From assembly GCA_964514385.1 (NCBI GenBank), contig CAZEQJ010000016.1, positions 1-64,000 of the forward strand: a stretch of 64,000 bases of DNA, written 5' to 3'. Under the pieces are notes generated by a model. The model worked only from the letters and a program-made list of their open reading frames with translations. It did no database searches and was not told the DNA's origin. Source of the stretch: CAZEQJ01 sp964514385. Lineage in GTDB: Bacteria; Bacteroidota; Bacteroidia; Cytophagales; Cyclobacteriaceae. A program made the translations under genes and the position numbers. Below are positions 16,772 to 25,637 of the stretch, one piece after another (within the stretch, counting starts at the first letter, position 1; each line of letters opens with the position of its first letter).

Positions 16772-18928
16772 ATGACCATGAAATTCACTTTTCTTTTTTC
16801 CTTCCTTTCTGTTTTACTTTCCTTTAGCCTGCTTGCGCAGGACATAGGTCAGGCCAATATGCCGGGTGCAGGCAATCCCATTTTTCCCGGCTACTACGCC
16901 GATCCGACTGTGCGTAAATTCGGCGATATTTATTATGTCTATGCCACCACAGACAATGAAATGCTGGCTTCCGGAGCTCCTACCATCTGGTACAGCCGTG
17001 ATTTTCAAAACTGGTACAACTATACCATGGAAATCCCGTCTTTGGAGTCGATCAATCTTCGTAACTACTGGGCACCTGACATCATTCATGGCGACGATGG
17101 TCGTTTCTATCTCTATTTCGGAAACTGCCAGGCGGGATGCAATATATACGGCTATGTGTCGGACCACCCCACCGGCCCCTGGCAAAAATTGCACGAAGAC
17201 GACACGCCGGTCATTCCGGTAGGTTTTCCTAGAGAGCGCTTCCCTTCACTGGATGCTCAGTTTTTCAAGGATGATGATGGCAAAATTTACGGCTACTGGG
17301 GTACATGGGTGCATTATAACAACGGCTATGCCGTAGGTGAGCTGGATAACCAGCGCCTTGATACCATGATCACCGGCACCAATATTCCGATTGATCAAAC
17401 CCCCAATCCGTTTGAAGCCCCGTTTATGATGAAAAAAGGAGACAAATACATCCTGATGTATTCCAGCGAATCGTGTCATGACGAAACATACAATGTTCGG
17501 TACTCCTACTCCGATAGTCCCTACGGCCCGTTTACGCCCGGACAAAACAATCCTGTACTGAGCTCCAATGACGACCTGTCTGTACACGGCCCGGGTCACC
17601 ATTCTGTTTTTCAGGAGGGTGACAACTATTACATCGCCTATCACCGTCATGACTATCCCATGACCCGTGGAGGTCTTTCAAGGCAGGTATGTGTGGATAG
17701 CATGCTATTTGAAAATGACTCCACTATTCGTACCGTCACGCCGACACATAGCGGCATCGCACCCTTTATGCCATCAGAGGTACCCACAGATGTAGCCTTC
17801 CTGGCAGGAGCTGAAGCCTCCTCCTATTATCATATCACCACCAACGGCTACAACTATAAATATAAACCTTCCTATGCTACAGACAATAACAATTCCACAA
17901 TGTGGAAAGCCTCAGACAACACCTTCCCCCAGACCCTGACTATCGATCTGGAAGAAATAAAAACGATCAGGCGGGTCATGACCTCATTCGAGTTTGCCAG
18001 TTACTACTACCAGTATACCCTGGAGTATTCGGAAGATGGCGAAAACTGGAGCATGTTTGCTGACCGGTCAGACAACAACCGCTCAGGAAGTCCCATGATT
18101 GACGACAATGACGTTACAGCGCGATACCTCAAACTCACGGTCCTCGGTACCGAAAAAACAGGATTACTCGCTGCGGTATGGAATATAAAAGTATATACCG
18201 AGCTGTTCGACATTCCCCTTGGTCTGAAAAACCAGCCCTCAGCAGCAGGGCCCGGTGATACAAGTAAGCGTGAACTGGTATTTGGCTTTGATGCAGCAGA
18301 TCTGGAGGATGGAGATGATTTGAATGCCATAAAAAATATCGGTTCGGCCGGGGGTACCTTTGTGAAACGTGGTGACCTGGAGCTCACCTATGAAGACGGG
18401 GTTAAAGCCATCGAGTTTAAGGATGGGGCACTGGTCCTTGAAGACGTCGCAATACCCGAACGTTTTGCATGGAATGGCTCATTTACCGTCTCTACCTGGG
18501 TAAAAAATCCGAATATACCACGCGACAAGGAGTGTCTTGCATCCTGGTGTAACCGCAGAAAATGGCGACTCGCCAATTCATGGAATGCCCTTTTCTACAA
18601 CAGGGGCAATTTCGGCGCTGCCGCACACCTGGACGGTCATTTCGATATACGTTATCGCGAAGTTCCGGCAGCAGATGAATGGCACCATATCACGCTGACA
18701 TTCGACGGTGTCGTAGAAAAAATATACGTCGATGGAAGGCTGGACAACTCCCAGATCATGACGCTGATGTCAGCGATTGAAGATGCTGAATTCATCATAG
18801 GTAATTCTGATAATTTCCGAGAAGAATATACCGGGTATATGTCATCACTGCGCATGTATGATTATGCCTTATCAAAGGATGAAATAACCAAAATTAGAGA
18901 CAATACAAATCCTAAACCGGTTAACTAA
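16772..18928 (+). CDS. Secreted glycoside hydrolase family 43 protein with F5/8C-like and LamG-like domains
   Basis: The start at 16772 (or 16778) gives a Sec signal peptide ending near SLLAQ; the longer upstream frame adds 19 residues before it. The N-terminal half is a GH43 five-bladed propeller. GYYADPTVRKFGDIYYVYAT holds the expected catalytic Asp, DAQFFKDDDGKIYGYWGTW the pKa-modulating Asp, and FEAPFMMKKGDKYILMYSS the catalytic Glu. Residues about 345-480 resemble a discoidin (F5/8C) carbohydrate-binding fold (TIDLEEIKTIRRV, RYLKLTVLG). Residues about 510-710 are a concanavalin-like LamG domain (WHHITLTFDGVVEKIYVDG). It probably cleaves arabinose- or xylose-containing glycans outside the cell. 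No SusC/SusD genes are adjacent. The specificity is not deducible. Confidence 0.88.
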   Translation: MTMKFTFLFSFLSVLLSFSLLAQDIGQANMPGAGNPIFPGYYADPTVRKFGDIYYVYATTDNEMLASGAPTIWYSRDFQNWYNYTMEIPSLESINLRNYWAPDIIHGDDGRFYLYFGNCQAGCNIYGYVSDHPTGPWQKLHEDDTPVIPVGFPRERFPSLDAQFFKDDDGKIYGYWGTWVHYNNGYAVGELDNQRLDTMITGTNIPIDQTPNPFEAPFMMKKGDKYILMYSSESCHDETYNVRYSYSDSPYGPFTPGQNNPVLSSNDDLSVHGPGHHSVFQEGDNYYIAYHRHDYPMTRGGLSRQVCVDSMLFENDSTIRTVTPTHSGIAPFMPSEVPTDVAFLAGAEASSYYHITTNGYNYKYKPSYATDNNNSTMWKASDNTFPQTLTIDLEEIKTIRRVMTSFEFASYYYQYTLEYSEDGENWSMFADRSDNNRSGSPMIDDNDVTARYLKLTVLGTEKTGLLAAVWNIKVYTELFDIPLGLKNQPSAAGPGDTSKRELVFGFDAADLEDGDDLNAIKNIGSAGGTFVKRGDLELTYEDGVKAIEFKDGALVLEDVAIPERFAWNGSFTVSTWVKNPNIPRDKECLASWCNRRKWRLANSWNALFYNRGNFGAAAHLDGHFDIRYREVPAADEWHHITLTFDGVVEKIYVDGRLDNSQIMTLMSAIEDAEFIIGNSDNFREEYTGYMSSLRMYDYALSKDEITKIRDNTNPKPVN

Positions 18929-19423
18929 AGCGGACATATACTATATCAGATCAGATCGCAGACTCGCATCACAAAGGTAGCTTAATGCCTTACCGGACTA
19001 CTGATTCAGGATCGAAGTCCTGATCCGTGTATGCCATCTTTTTCTAACCTTTTCCCTGAACAAGCCGTAATTACGGCATGGAAAAGGAAAATATATATCT
19101 GGCTCCGCTGTTTATCACCTCTATCCTTTTTCTGTTTTTATTAGCTCACTCTCATTATGATAAACCCAACCACAATGACCATCAGATTGAGTGCCGCGAA
19201 ATAGTCGAATCCGAGTCCGAAGAGCGGGCAGAAGAAAACAAAGCTACCGCCATCTGTGCCTCAGCCATGCAACCTACATGGCGTAATGGAGCAAATTTTA
19301 AATTAATTCCCCATTATCGATTTTATTTTATCCGAAATCTTGAAATACCTCCCGAGTTTGCATGATGTTTGCTGTACCAGCCTGATCAGGGATTATTATT
19401 ATTTTCACTAAACATCATGTAAT
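18929..19423. other. Intergenic stretch with a 14-base palindrome and one doubtful small ORF
   Basis: A weak hairpin (TCAGGA with TCCTGA, 19006-19023) lies after the GH43 gene. The perfect palindrome GCCGTAATTACGGC (19064-19077) abuts the ATG at 19078. No other feature is clear. Confidence 0.45.
19078..19365 (+). CDS. Doubtful small protein with N-terminal hydrophobic segment
   Basis: A 95-residue frame with a hydrophobic stretch at residues 8-22 (LAPLFITSILFLFLL), followed by a His/Asp/Glu-rich part. I recognise no family. The ATG directly follows a 14-base palindrome, leaving no ordinary leader. It could be a real small membrane protein or chance. Confidence 0.28.
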   Translation: MEKENIYLAPLFITSILFLFLLAHSHYDKPNHNDHQIECREIVESESEERAEENKATAICASAMQPTWRNGANFKLIPHYRFYFIRNLEIPPEFA

Positions 19424-20212
19424 ATGCATTTCAAATTAAAAAGTATCTTCTCCGTCATGATAGTGTCGGTATTGCTGGCTTCATGTGCTGTAGTTCAACC
19501 AGGTGAAGTCGGCGTAAAACAACGTCTGGGTAAACTCCAGCCCAGAGTCTACGATCCGGGCCTTGTACCCCTCAATCCCTTTATATCACAGGTCGTAAAA
19601 ATACCCACCCGAACGGTAAACCTGGAAGTTAAAATCAATCTCCCTTCCAAAGAAGGCCTGAACGTAAATTCTGAGATCTCGATCCTTTACCACATCGTAC
19701 CCGAAAAAGCTATCTCGGTTATCGAGTCGGTAGGTGAAGACTATGAGGATGTCATGATACTCAGCGTTTTTCGCTCGGCAGCAGCAGATATCTGTGCCCA
19801 GTTTCTGGCCAAAGATATGCATTCAGGGAACAGGGGATTGATTGAAAGGCAAATCCGCGACCGCATGGACAGCCTCATCGGGTACCGGGGCTTTTACATC
19901 GAATCTGTGTTACTGAAAAGTATCACTCTTCCTCCCGGCTTGTATATGGCAATTGAAGATAAACTAAGGGCTGAGCAGGATGCCGAAAGGATGGAGTTTA
20001 TTCTGGAGAGAGAACGGCTTGAAGCTGAACGCCGTAAGGTAGAAGCTTCCGGTATTCGTGACGCCCAGCTGATCCTGAACGAGGGGATAAACGAACAGGT
20101 AATCAAATGGCGTAGCCTCGAAGTATTGAACGAACTTGCCTCATCACCCAACTCAAAGCTCATCATTACAGACGGCAAAACACCCGTGCTGATTTCTGAC
20201 GACGTTGAGTAA
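19424..20212 (+). CDS. SPFH/Band 7 (prohibitin-like) lipoprotein
   Basis: A 262-residue protein with a lipoprotein signal (VSVLLASC, Cys 21) followed at once by an SPFH/Band 7 domain: QPGEVGVKQRLGKL, then VNLEVKINLPSKEGLNVNSEISILYHI. The C-terminal third (IEDKLRAEQDAERMEFILERE) is the long helical, coiled-coil region that drives oligomer formation in prohibitins. Most bacterial SPFH proteins are held by a helix or hairpin, so a lipobox anchor is a variation. No NfeD-type partner or protease lies next to it. It probably forms a ring-like scaffold on the periplasmic side of a membrane; this is inference from the family. Confidence 0.85.
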   Translation: MHFKLKSIFSVMIVSVLLASCAVVQPGEVGVKQRLGKLQPRVYDPGLVPLNPFISQVVKIPTRTVNLEVKINLPSKEGLNVNSEISILYHIVPEKAISVIESVGEDYEDVMILSVFRSAAADICAQFLAKDMHSGNRGLIERQIRDRMDSLIGYRGFYIESVLLKSITLPPGLYMAIEDKLRAEQDAERMEFILERERLEAERRKVEASGIRDAQLILNEGINEQVIKWRSLEVLNELASSPNSKLIITDGKTPVLISDDVE

Positions 20213-20439
20213 TCCGCATATGTCCGTTTGGCCATAAACACCCGCGATTTTGGGATGGAGAATATGATCGTTGTGTATTGTAACAATACGCAACGATCGT
20301 CTTTTATTTTTTCCTAATTTTTTACGGCTATAGAGTGAGTAGTTCTGCGTGTAACCCACTTTTTAATATATTTACCGTCCTGTTACCATCTGAAAACGAT
20401 GGCGCAATAAATACTATCAACAAACAAAACATACTGAAA

Positions 20440-22587
20440 ATGAAAAGAATTGGTTTTATCCTGATTACCATACTGGTGCTTTCACCCGCATTCCTTCGGG
20501 CAAATGAAGGTATGTGGTTTCTCATGCATATCGAGCGCCTTAACCAGCGCGATATGGAAAAAATGGGACTCCAGCTTACTGCTGAGGAGATATACAGCAT
20601 CAACAATCACAGCCTGAAAGATGCTATTGTACAGTTTAATGGTGGCTGTACCGCCAGTATCATTTCCGAAAACGGCCTCGTGCTGACCAACCATCACTGT
20701 GGATACAATGCCATAGCTGAGTTGTCGACGGCTGAGCAAAACCATCTGAATAACGGATTCTGGGCCGGCTCTCTGGATGAGGAGCTGAAACCGAGAAGCC
20801 TCTATGTCCGCTTTTTTGTCCGCATGGACGATGTAACCGAACGCATATTATCGCAGGTAGATGACACTATGAGTGAGAAGGAGCGTGAGGCTGCAATCAA
20901 CCGTGAGATAGCGAAAATACAGCAGGAAAACAGCGAAGATGGAAAATATACAGTCTCTGTACGTCCATTTTATCAGGGAAATGAATACTACTATTTTGTT
21001 TATGAAGACTATACTGACGTCAGGCTGGTTGGTACACCGCCACAAAGCGTTGGTAAATTTGGTGGTGATACCGATAACTGGGAATGGCCCCGCCATACCG
21101 GTGACTTTTCGTTATTCAGGGTATATGCAGACGCTGACGGTAACCCTGCACCCTATTCTGAAGACAATGTGCCCCTCAAAGCCAAATACCACCTGCCGGT
21201 AAGTATTGCAGGGGTAAAAGAAAACGACTTCGCGATGATACTGGGTTATCCTGGCAGAACAAACCGCTGGATGCCGGCAGAAGGGATTGAGCAGAACGTA
21301 AATTATGCCTATCCGGCATGGGTAGAAGCTTCGAAGCTAAGCATGGACGTCATGAAAAAATACATGGATGAAGATGAATCTGTCAACCTGATGTATGCAT
21401 CTCAGTACGCCAGTATTGCCAACTATTGGAAAAACCGTCAGGGGATGATCGATGCCCTTACCCTCCATAAAACCGCAGAAACAAAACGTAAGCTGGAGAG
21501 CAAATTTGACAAATGGGCAAACAAAAAAGCCAACCAGGCAGTGTACGGCGATGTGATAACCAATATCAACAAGTATTACGAACTCACCAACGAAAAAGCC
21601 CGGCATGACAACTACCTGACCATGTTGCTGCGTTCGACTAAATTCTCCGTACTGCCATATGTGCTGGGGCGAAGTTTTTCCAATTATGCCGATGCCAACG
21701 AAGCCAAGCGAAGTGAGATGTTACCACAGCTGCAGGCCCAAATAGAAAATACTTATCAGAATTATCATCTGCCGCTGGAAAAACAAATACTGGCTGAACA
21801 AATAAAACTTTATGCCACAAAAGCAGGCTACGCCGTACCTGAATACATCGCCGGGATTGCAGCCCGGGAAAACGTGAATGAGTACATAGACGCAATGTTT
21901 GAGCTCTCATTATTCTCATCAAAGGAAAAGGCTCTGGCTTTTTTACAGTACCCGGAAACAGAACTGCTCACCAATGATCCGCTGTATGTATTATCGGCTG
22001 CACTATTCAGTCAATATAACGCCCAGCCTGAAGAGCTGATACAACCGTTAAATGACTACCAGGCAGCTTACAGGCTGATGGTAAAAGGGCTCCGCGAATC
22101 GGGTATCAGCACCATCCGGTACCCGGATGCAAATTCTACACTCAGGCTAACCTACGGCAAGGTAAGGGCGTTGCCAAAGGATCCGCGAAATGATGCCGCT
22201 ATCAACAATTACACCACATTCAGGGGAATGGTAAAAAAATATGTACCCGGTGATGAAGAGTTTGATATGCCCCAGGAAATGATAAAGAGTTATGAAATGA
22301 AGGACTTTGGCCGCTATGCCAATGAGCAGGGTGAACTGTCTATCAATTTCCTGACCGATAATGACATTACCGGTGGCAACTCAGGTTCTCCGGTTCTGAA
22401 TGGTAACGGTCAGCTTATCGGACTGGCATTCGATGGTAATATTGAAGCGATGGCAGGTGATGTGATATTCGACACGGAGCTGCAACGTACGATCAATGTT
22501 GACATCCGGTACGTGCTGTGGCTGATCGATAAATATTCCAATGCGCAGCATATCATGGACGAGCTGACCATTGTATCAGGCAACTAA
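20440..22587 (+). CDS. S46 family dipeptidyl-peptidase, DPP7-like
   Basis: The start at 20440 gives a signal peptide (MKRIGFILITILVL); the frame is open further upstream but without one. The mature protein, about 700 residues, has the trypsin-like halves of S46 peptidases: TNHHCGYNAI with the catalytic His, an Asp expected in the DNWEWPRHTGDF segment, and ITGGNSGSPVLNGNGQ with the catalytic Ser. The segment GLAFDGNIEAMAGD has Gly where DPP11-type enzymes carry the S1 Arg. A DPP7 preference for hydrophobic residues before the cut is therefore likely. It removes dipeptides from peptide N-termini in the periplasm. A terminator follows at 22593. Confidence 0.92.
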   Translation: MKRIGFILITILVLSPAFLRANEGMWFLMHIERLNQRDMEKMGLQLTAEEIYSINNHSLKDAIVQFNGGCTASIISENGLVLTNHHCGYNAIAELSTAEQNHLNNGFWAGSLDEELKPRSLYVRFFVRMDDVTERILSQVDDTMSEKEREAAINREIAKIQQENSEDGKYTVSVRPFYQGNEYYYFVYEDYTDVRLVGTPPQSVGKFGGDTDNWEWPRHTGDFSLFRVYADADGNPAPYSEDNVPLKAKYHLPVSIAGVKENDFAMILGYPGRTNRWMPAEGIEQNVNYAYPAWVEASKLSMDVMKKYMDEDESVNLMYASQYASIANYWKNRQGMIDALTLHKTAETKRKLESKFDKWANKKANQAVYGDVITNINKYYELTNEKARHDNYLTMLLRSTKFSVLPYVLGRSFSNYADANEAKRSEMLPQLQAQIENTYQNYHLPLEKQILAEQIKLYATKAGYAVPEYIAGIAARENVNEYIDAMFELSLFSSKEKALAFLQYPETELLTNDPLYVLSAALFSQYNAQPEELIQPLNDYQAAYRLMVKGLRESGISTIRYPDANSTLRLTYGKVRALPKDPRNDAAINNYTTFRGMVKKYVPGDEEFDMPQEMIKSYEMKDFGRYANEQGELSINFLTDNDITGGNSGSPVLNGNGQLIGLAFDGNIEAMAGDVIFDTELQRTINVDIRYVLWLIDKYSNAQHIMDELTIVSGN

Positions 22588-22592
22588 TAAAA

Positions 22593-22625
22593 AAAAGAAG
22601 CTATGTGTTCTGCATAGCTTCTTTT
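22593..22625. terminator. Bidirectional intrinsic terminator between convergent genes
   Basis: A 13-base-pair stem (AAAAGAAGCTATG with CATAGCTTCTTTT) and a 7-base loop, flanked by A and T runs on both sides. It can stop transcripts from the peptidase gene (plus) and from the exonuclease gene (minus). Confidence 0.85.
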
Positions 22626-22652
22626 CTCTTTTGGCTGATATCATTTTCAGGC

Positions 22653-23423
22653 TTATTTCAGCATTACCCCCACCGGGCAATGATCCGAGCCGAAATATTC
22701 ATTGTAAATAAAGGCATCATCTACCTTATCCTGTAAGGCTTCGCTTACCAGCACATAATCAATACGCCAGCCTACGTTTCTTTCCCTGGCGCGGAACCGA
22801 TAATTCCACCATGAATATTTTATCTCTTCAGGATAATGTTTCCTGAATGTATCAACAAATCCGGCATTCATCAGATTTTGAAAACCATCGATCTCCTGCT
22901 GGGTATATCCGGCACTTTTATTGTAATTTTCTTTTGGGCGTGCGATATCTATCGGCTGATGCGCAACATTAAAATCTCCCACCACTATCACCGGTTTGGT
23001 CTCCTCCAGCTTTTTGAGATAGCTCAGGAAGGCTTCATCCCATGCCTGTCGGTAATCGAGTCTGCTTAAGCCTTGTCCTGAGTTGGGTACATACACATCT
23101 ACCAGAAAAAAATCTTCAAACTCAGTGGCCACCACCCTTCCTTCCTGGTCATGCTCCTCAATACCAATATCCTGTTTGGCCTCTAAAGGCTTATGCCTGG
23201 ATAGAATAGCTGTACCGGAATATCCTTTTCTGGCCTTAGAATAGTTGATATACTGGTGCGGATATAGATCCTGTAGCAGCGAGAGGGAATTAACCGCGTC
23301 CTCAAGCTGTGCTTTGGTCTCCTGCAAACAGAGAATATCCGCATCCATGGCCCTGACATCTTCTAAAAAATCCTTTTTCATTATGGCCCGGATGCCATTA
23401 ACATTCCATGATACAATCTTCAT
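22653..23423 (-). CDS. xth: Exodeoxyribonuclease III / AP endonuclease
   Basis: A 256-residue enzyme of the ExoIII branch of the EEP superfamily. It removes abasic sites and 3' blocking groups in base excision repair. Visible motifs: MKIVSWNVNGIRA (metal-binding Asn), CLQETKAQ (metal-binding Glu), VVGDFNVAH (Asp/Asn), SWWNYRFRARERNVGWRIDYVLV and the terminal GSDHCPV with the catalytic His. The length is typical. It begins on the last base of the upstream phosphatase stop, so the two are probably one operon. Confidence 0.93.
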   Translation of the reverse strand: MKIVSWNVNGIRAIMKKDFLEDVRAMDADILCLQETKAQLEDAVNSLSLLQDLYPHQYINYSKARKGYSGTAILSRHKPLEAKQDIGIEEHDQEGRVVATEFEDFFLVDVYVPNSGQGLSRLDYRQAWDEAFLSYLKKLEETKPVIVVGDFNVAHQPIDIARPKENYNKSAGYTQQEIDGFQNLMNAGFVDTFRKHYPEEIKYSWWNYRFRARERNVGWRIDYVLVSEALQDKVDDAFIYNEYFGSDHCPVGVMLK

Positions 23424-24067
23424 TACTGATGTTGGGTTATTTTTTCAAGATGGCTTTGCTCATTATTTGTTACTATCCTTACTCTGCCTTCAGAATATTC
23501 CAGGATATATAGGCAAAGATTTTTATGGCCGTAATTGTCCATTTTTGCAAGGTCATGGTCAATTAACCATGCCAGCAGGATACGCATGGCACGCCCGTGC
23601 ATACAAATGAGAATATTTTCTTCACCGGGCTGGGACAGGATATGATCCATGGCCTTTTTCTGACGCTCGGCAACCTCGTTGGGACTCTCTCCTCCCGGCA
23701 CTGTAATATGCGTATCGCCCCTGTTCCACGATTCCACCACACGGCTGTAAAGCTCTTCTCCGGGCCCTCCGATTTTCTTACCTTCTTTATATCCCCAGCT
23801 GATCTCATCCAGTCCGCTTAGCGACTCATACGGAATACTCAGCTCTTCAATAAAAGAAGCGACGGACTCATAGGTACGCTTTAGGGTCGATACATAAACT
23901 TTGGCAAACGGAACCTGCTGATAATGCTCATAAAAAGCTTTTGCCTGCATTCTGCCCATCGCATTCAGTGAAGTGTCTACTCCTCTGCCCTGCACAATGC
24001 CCTGATTGTTGTAATCCGTCTGGCCGTGACGAATCAGATATATCCTCTTCGTGTGTATATTTGCCAT
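23423..24067 (-). CDS. Histidine phosphatase superfamily protein (phosphoglycerate mutase-like)
   Basis: About 214 residues from the preferred start at 24067 (MANIHTKRIYLIRHGQTDYN); an ATG at 24085 is possible. The RHGQ motif holds the phospho-accepting His. VSTLKRTYESV has the second conserved Arg, GGESPNEVAERQ fits the active-site region, and ICMHGRAMRILL has the second His. The substrate is not determined: the family covers sugar phosphates, cofactor phosphates and proteins. It is divergent from the menaquinone operon, with a gap of about 30 bases, and overlaps the exonuclease gene by one base. Confidence 0.88.
   Translation of the reverse strand: MANIHTKRIYLIRHGQTDYNNQGIVQGRGVDTSLNAMGRMQAKAFYEHYQQVPFAKVYVSTLKRTYESVASFIEELSIPYESLSGLDEISWGYKEGKKIGGPGEELYSRVVESWNRGDTHITVPGGESPNEVAERQKKAMDHILSQPGEENILICMHGRAMRILLAWLIDHDLAKMDNYGHKNLCLYILEYSEGRVRIVTNNEQSHLEKITQHQ
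24056..24063 (+). promoter_or_regulatory. Possible -7 box for the menaquinone operon
   Basis: TATATTTG fits the Bacteroidota -7 consensus TAnnTTTG. It would place the transcript start near 24070, about 27 bases before menI. No TTG is found at the expected -33 spacing, and the box lies inside the start region of the divergent gene. Confidence 0.38.
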
Positions 24068-24096
24068 AAGTTTAAGAAGCTGCAAACATAATATAA

Positions 24097-24510
24097 ATGA
24101 TTAACACATCCATTTCCCTCGACGCACTAAATCGACAATCGAAAGGATCAATGGTAGAACACCTGGGTATCACCTACACCCATATCTCCGAAAACAGGCT
24201 TGAGGCCACTATGCCGGTAGATTATCGCACAAAACAACCTCTCGGTTTATTGCACGGCGGTGCTTCTGTGGTGCTGGCTGAAACACTCGGTAGTGTAGCA
24301 GCTAACCTGAGTGTAAACAATGAAAGTCAATATTGTGTTGGTCTTGAAATAAACGCTAACCACATAAAAAGCGTAAAACAAGGCATGGTAGTCGGTGTGG
24401 CAACACCCATTCATACAGGTAAAAAGACACAGGTGTGGGAAATAAGGATCAGCAGCGAGGACGAATTGGTATGTATATCAAGACTTACAGTAGCCGTATT
24501 AAACAAATGA
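24097..24510 (+). CDS. menI: 1,4-dihydroxy-2-naphthoyl-CoA thioesterase (hotdog fold)
   Basis: A 137-residue hotdog thioesterase of the PaaI/YdiI type. The segment LLHGGASVVLAETLGSVAA (about residues 52-70) contains the HGG and catalytic Glu of YdiI-like enzymes. VGLEINANHIKSV and the final SRLTVAVL follow in the same order as in that family. The expected reaction is hydrolysis of DHNA-CoA to 1,4-dihydroxy-2-naphthoate. It is the first gene of the cluster, and its stop overlaps the menF start as ATGA. Context makes the MenI role much more likely than a general thioesterase. Confidence 0.87.
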   Translation: MINTSISLDALNRQSKGSMVEHLGITYTHISENRLEATMPVDYRTKQPLGLLHGGASVVLAETLGSVAANLSVNNESQYCVGLEINANHIKSVKQGMVVGVATPIHTGKKTQVWEIRISSEDELVCISRLTVAVLNK

Positions 24511-25637
24511 TCTCACTGCAGAAGAAGACTGATCCGTTCGATCTGCTACCCCGGCTGATTTCAGCGGAGATCCCCGTTGCGATATGGAGGAATCCGGAAA
24601 CAAAGCAGTTTAACCTTGTTGCCGATTTATCAACTACGCCATCCTATGTTGACCATCAGGAGCTGAATACAGAGGAAGGATTCGTCATATCGCCTTTTTT
24701 CAATGACCATAATAAATCACTCATCATAAAGTCTGATGTGCTGATTACGGAAAATACCTGTCGGGTACCGGAACAACTGGAACATCAACATACAGACAAT
24801 CGCACCATACGTTTTACAAAAGGACCAACTACTGAATACTCAAAAAAAGACTTCATCCGGTTGGTTTCAAAGGAAATAAAAGCAATAAAAAAAGGAGACT
24901 TCCATAAGCTTGTCGCGGCACGCACCGTGGATATGCCCTTTAAAAGGCCCTTTGATATTGAAAATAACCTGAAAATACTTTCGGCAAAATATCCTGCTGC
25001 TATGGTCTTTTTCTTTTTCCATCCCGAGGCAGGGTATTGGATGGGCGCTACACCTGAAACCCTCATTGAAGTAAAATCCAAAAAATATTTTCGTACAGTG
25101 GCGCTCGCGGGCACTCAATTATATAAGGAACATACCGACCTGATGGAAGTAGCCTGGCGGCAAAAGGAAATTGAAGAGCAGGCGCTGGTAAGCCGGTTTA
25201 TTATCAACTGCTTTAAAAAAGTAAGGGTGCGCGAGTTTGAAGAATCAGGGCCCAAAACATTTCGTGCAGGAAACCTCGTGCACCTGAAATCAGACTTTAT
25301 AGTAGACATGGAGGCTATCGGCTACCCCGAACTGGCAGCTAATATGCTGGATCTGCTGCATCCTACATCCGCCGTATGCGGTATGCCAAAGGAAAAGGCA
25401 CTCGAGTACATCAGAAAAAACGAAACCATCGAAAGGGAGATGTTCAGCGGCTTTGCAGGGCCGCTCAACATTGACGATAACACCCATTTTTATGTTCTTC
25501 TGCGCTGTATGCAGTTATTTGAAGGATTTGCAAGGCTATATGCCGGCGCCGGCATTACTTCCTTTTCCGACCCTGAGCTGGAGTGGGAAGAAACTGCACA
25601 TAAATTCAATACATTAGCAGGCGCAATAGATTTTTGA
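24507..25637 (+). CDS. menF: Isochorismate synthase
   Basis: The start at 24507 overlaps the menI stop by 4 bases and gives a 376-residue protein; the frame stays open upstream inside menI. It converts chorismate to isochorismate, the entry step of menaquinone synthesis. Chorismate-binding domain motifs: FHKLVAARTVDM, GATPETLIEV, TVALAGTQ, LHPTSAVCGMPKEKALEYI, EREMFSGFAGP and YAGAGITSFSDPELEWEET (metal-binding acids). It overlaps the menD start by one base (TGATG). Confidence 0.93.
   Translation: MISLQKKTDPFDLLPRLISAEIPVAIWRNPETKQFNLVADLSTTPSYVDHQELNTEEGFVISPFFNDHNKSLIIKSDVLITENTCRVPEQLEHQHTDNRTIRFTKGPTTEYSKKDFIRLVSKEIKAIKKGDFHKLVAARTVDMPFKRPFDIENNLKILSAKYPAAMVFFFFHPEAGYWMGATPETLIEVKSKKYFRTVALAGTQLYKEHTDLMEVAWRQKEIEEQALVSRFIINCFKKVRVREFEESGPKTFRAGNLVHLKSDFIVDMEAIGYPELAANMLDLLHPTSAVCGMPKEKALEYIRKNETIEREMFSGFAGPLNIDDNTHFYVLLRCMQLFEGFARLYAGAGITSFSDPELEWEETAHKFNTLAGAIDF

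Noticed and set aside
20335..20439. Longer N-terminus for the S46 peptidase
   Set aside because: It would place 35 residues before a clear Sec signal peptide starting at 20440.
24435..24506. Longer N-terminus for isochorismate synthase
   Set aside because: It lies within menI. The ATGA overlap at 24507 is the natural coupled start.
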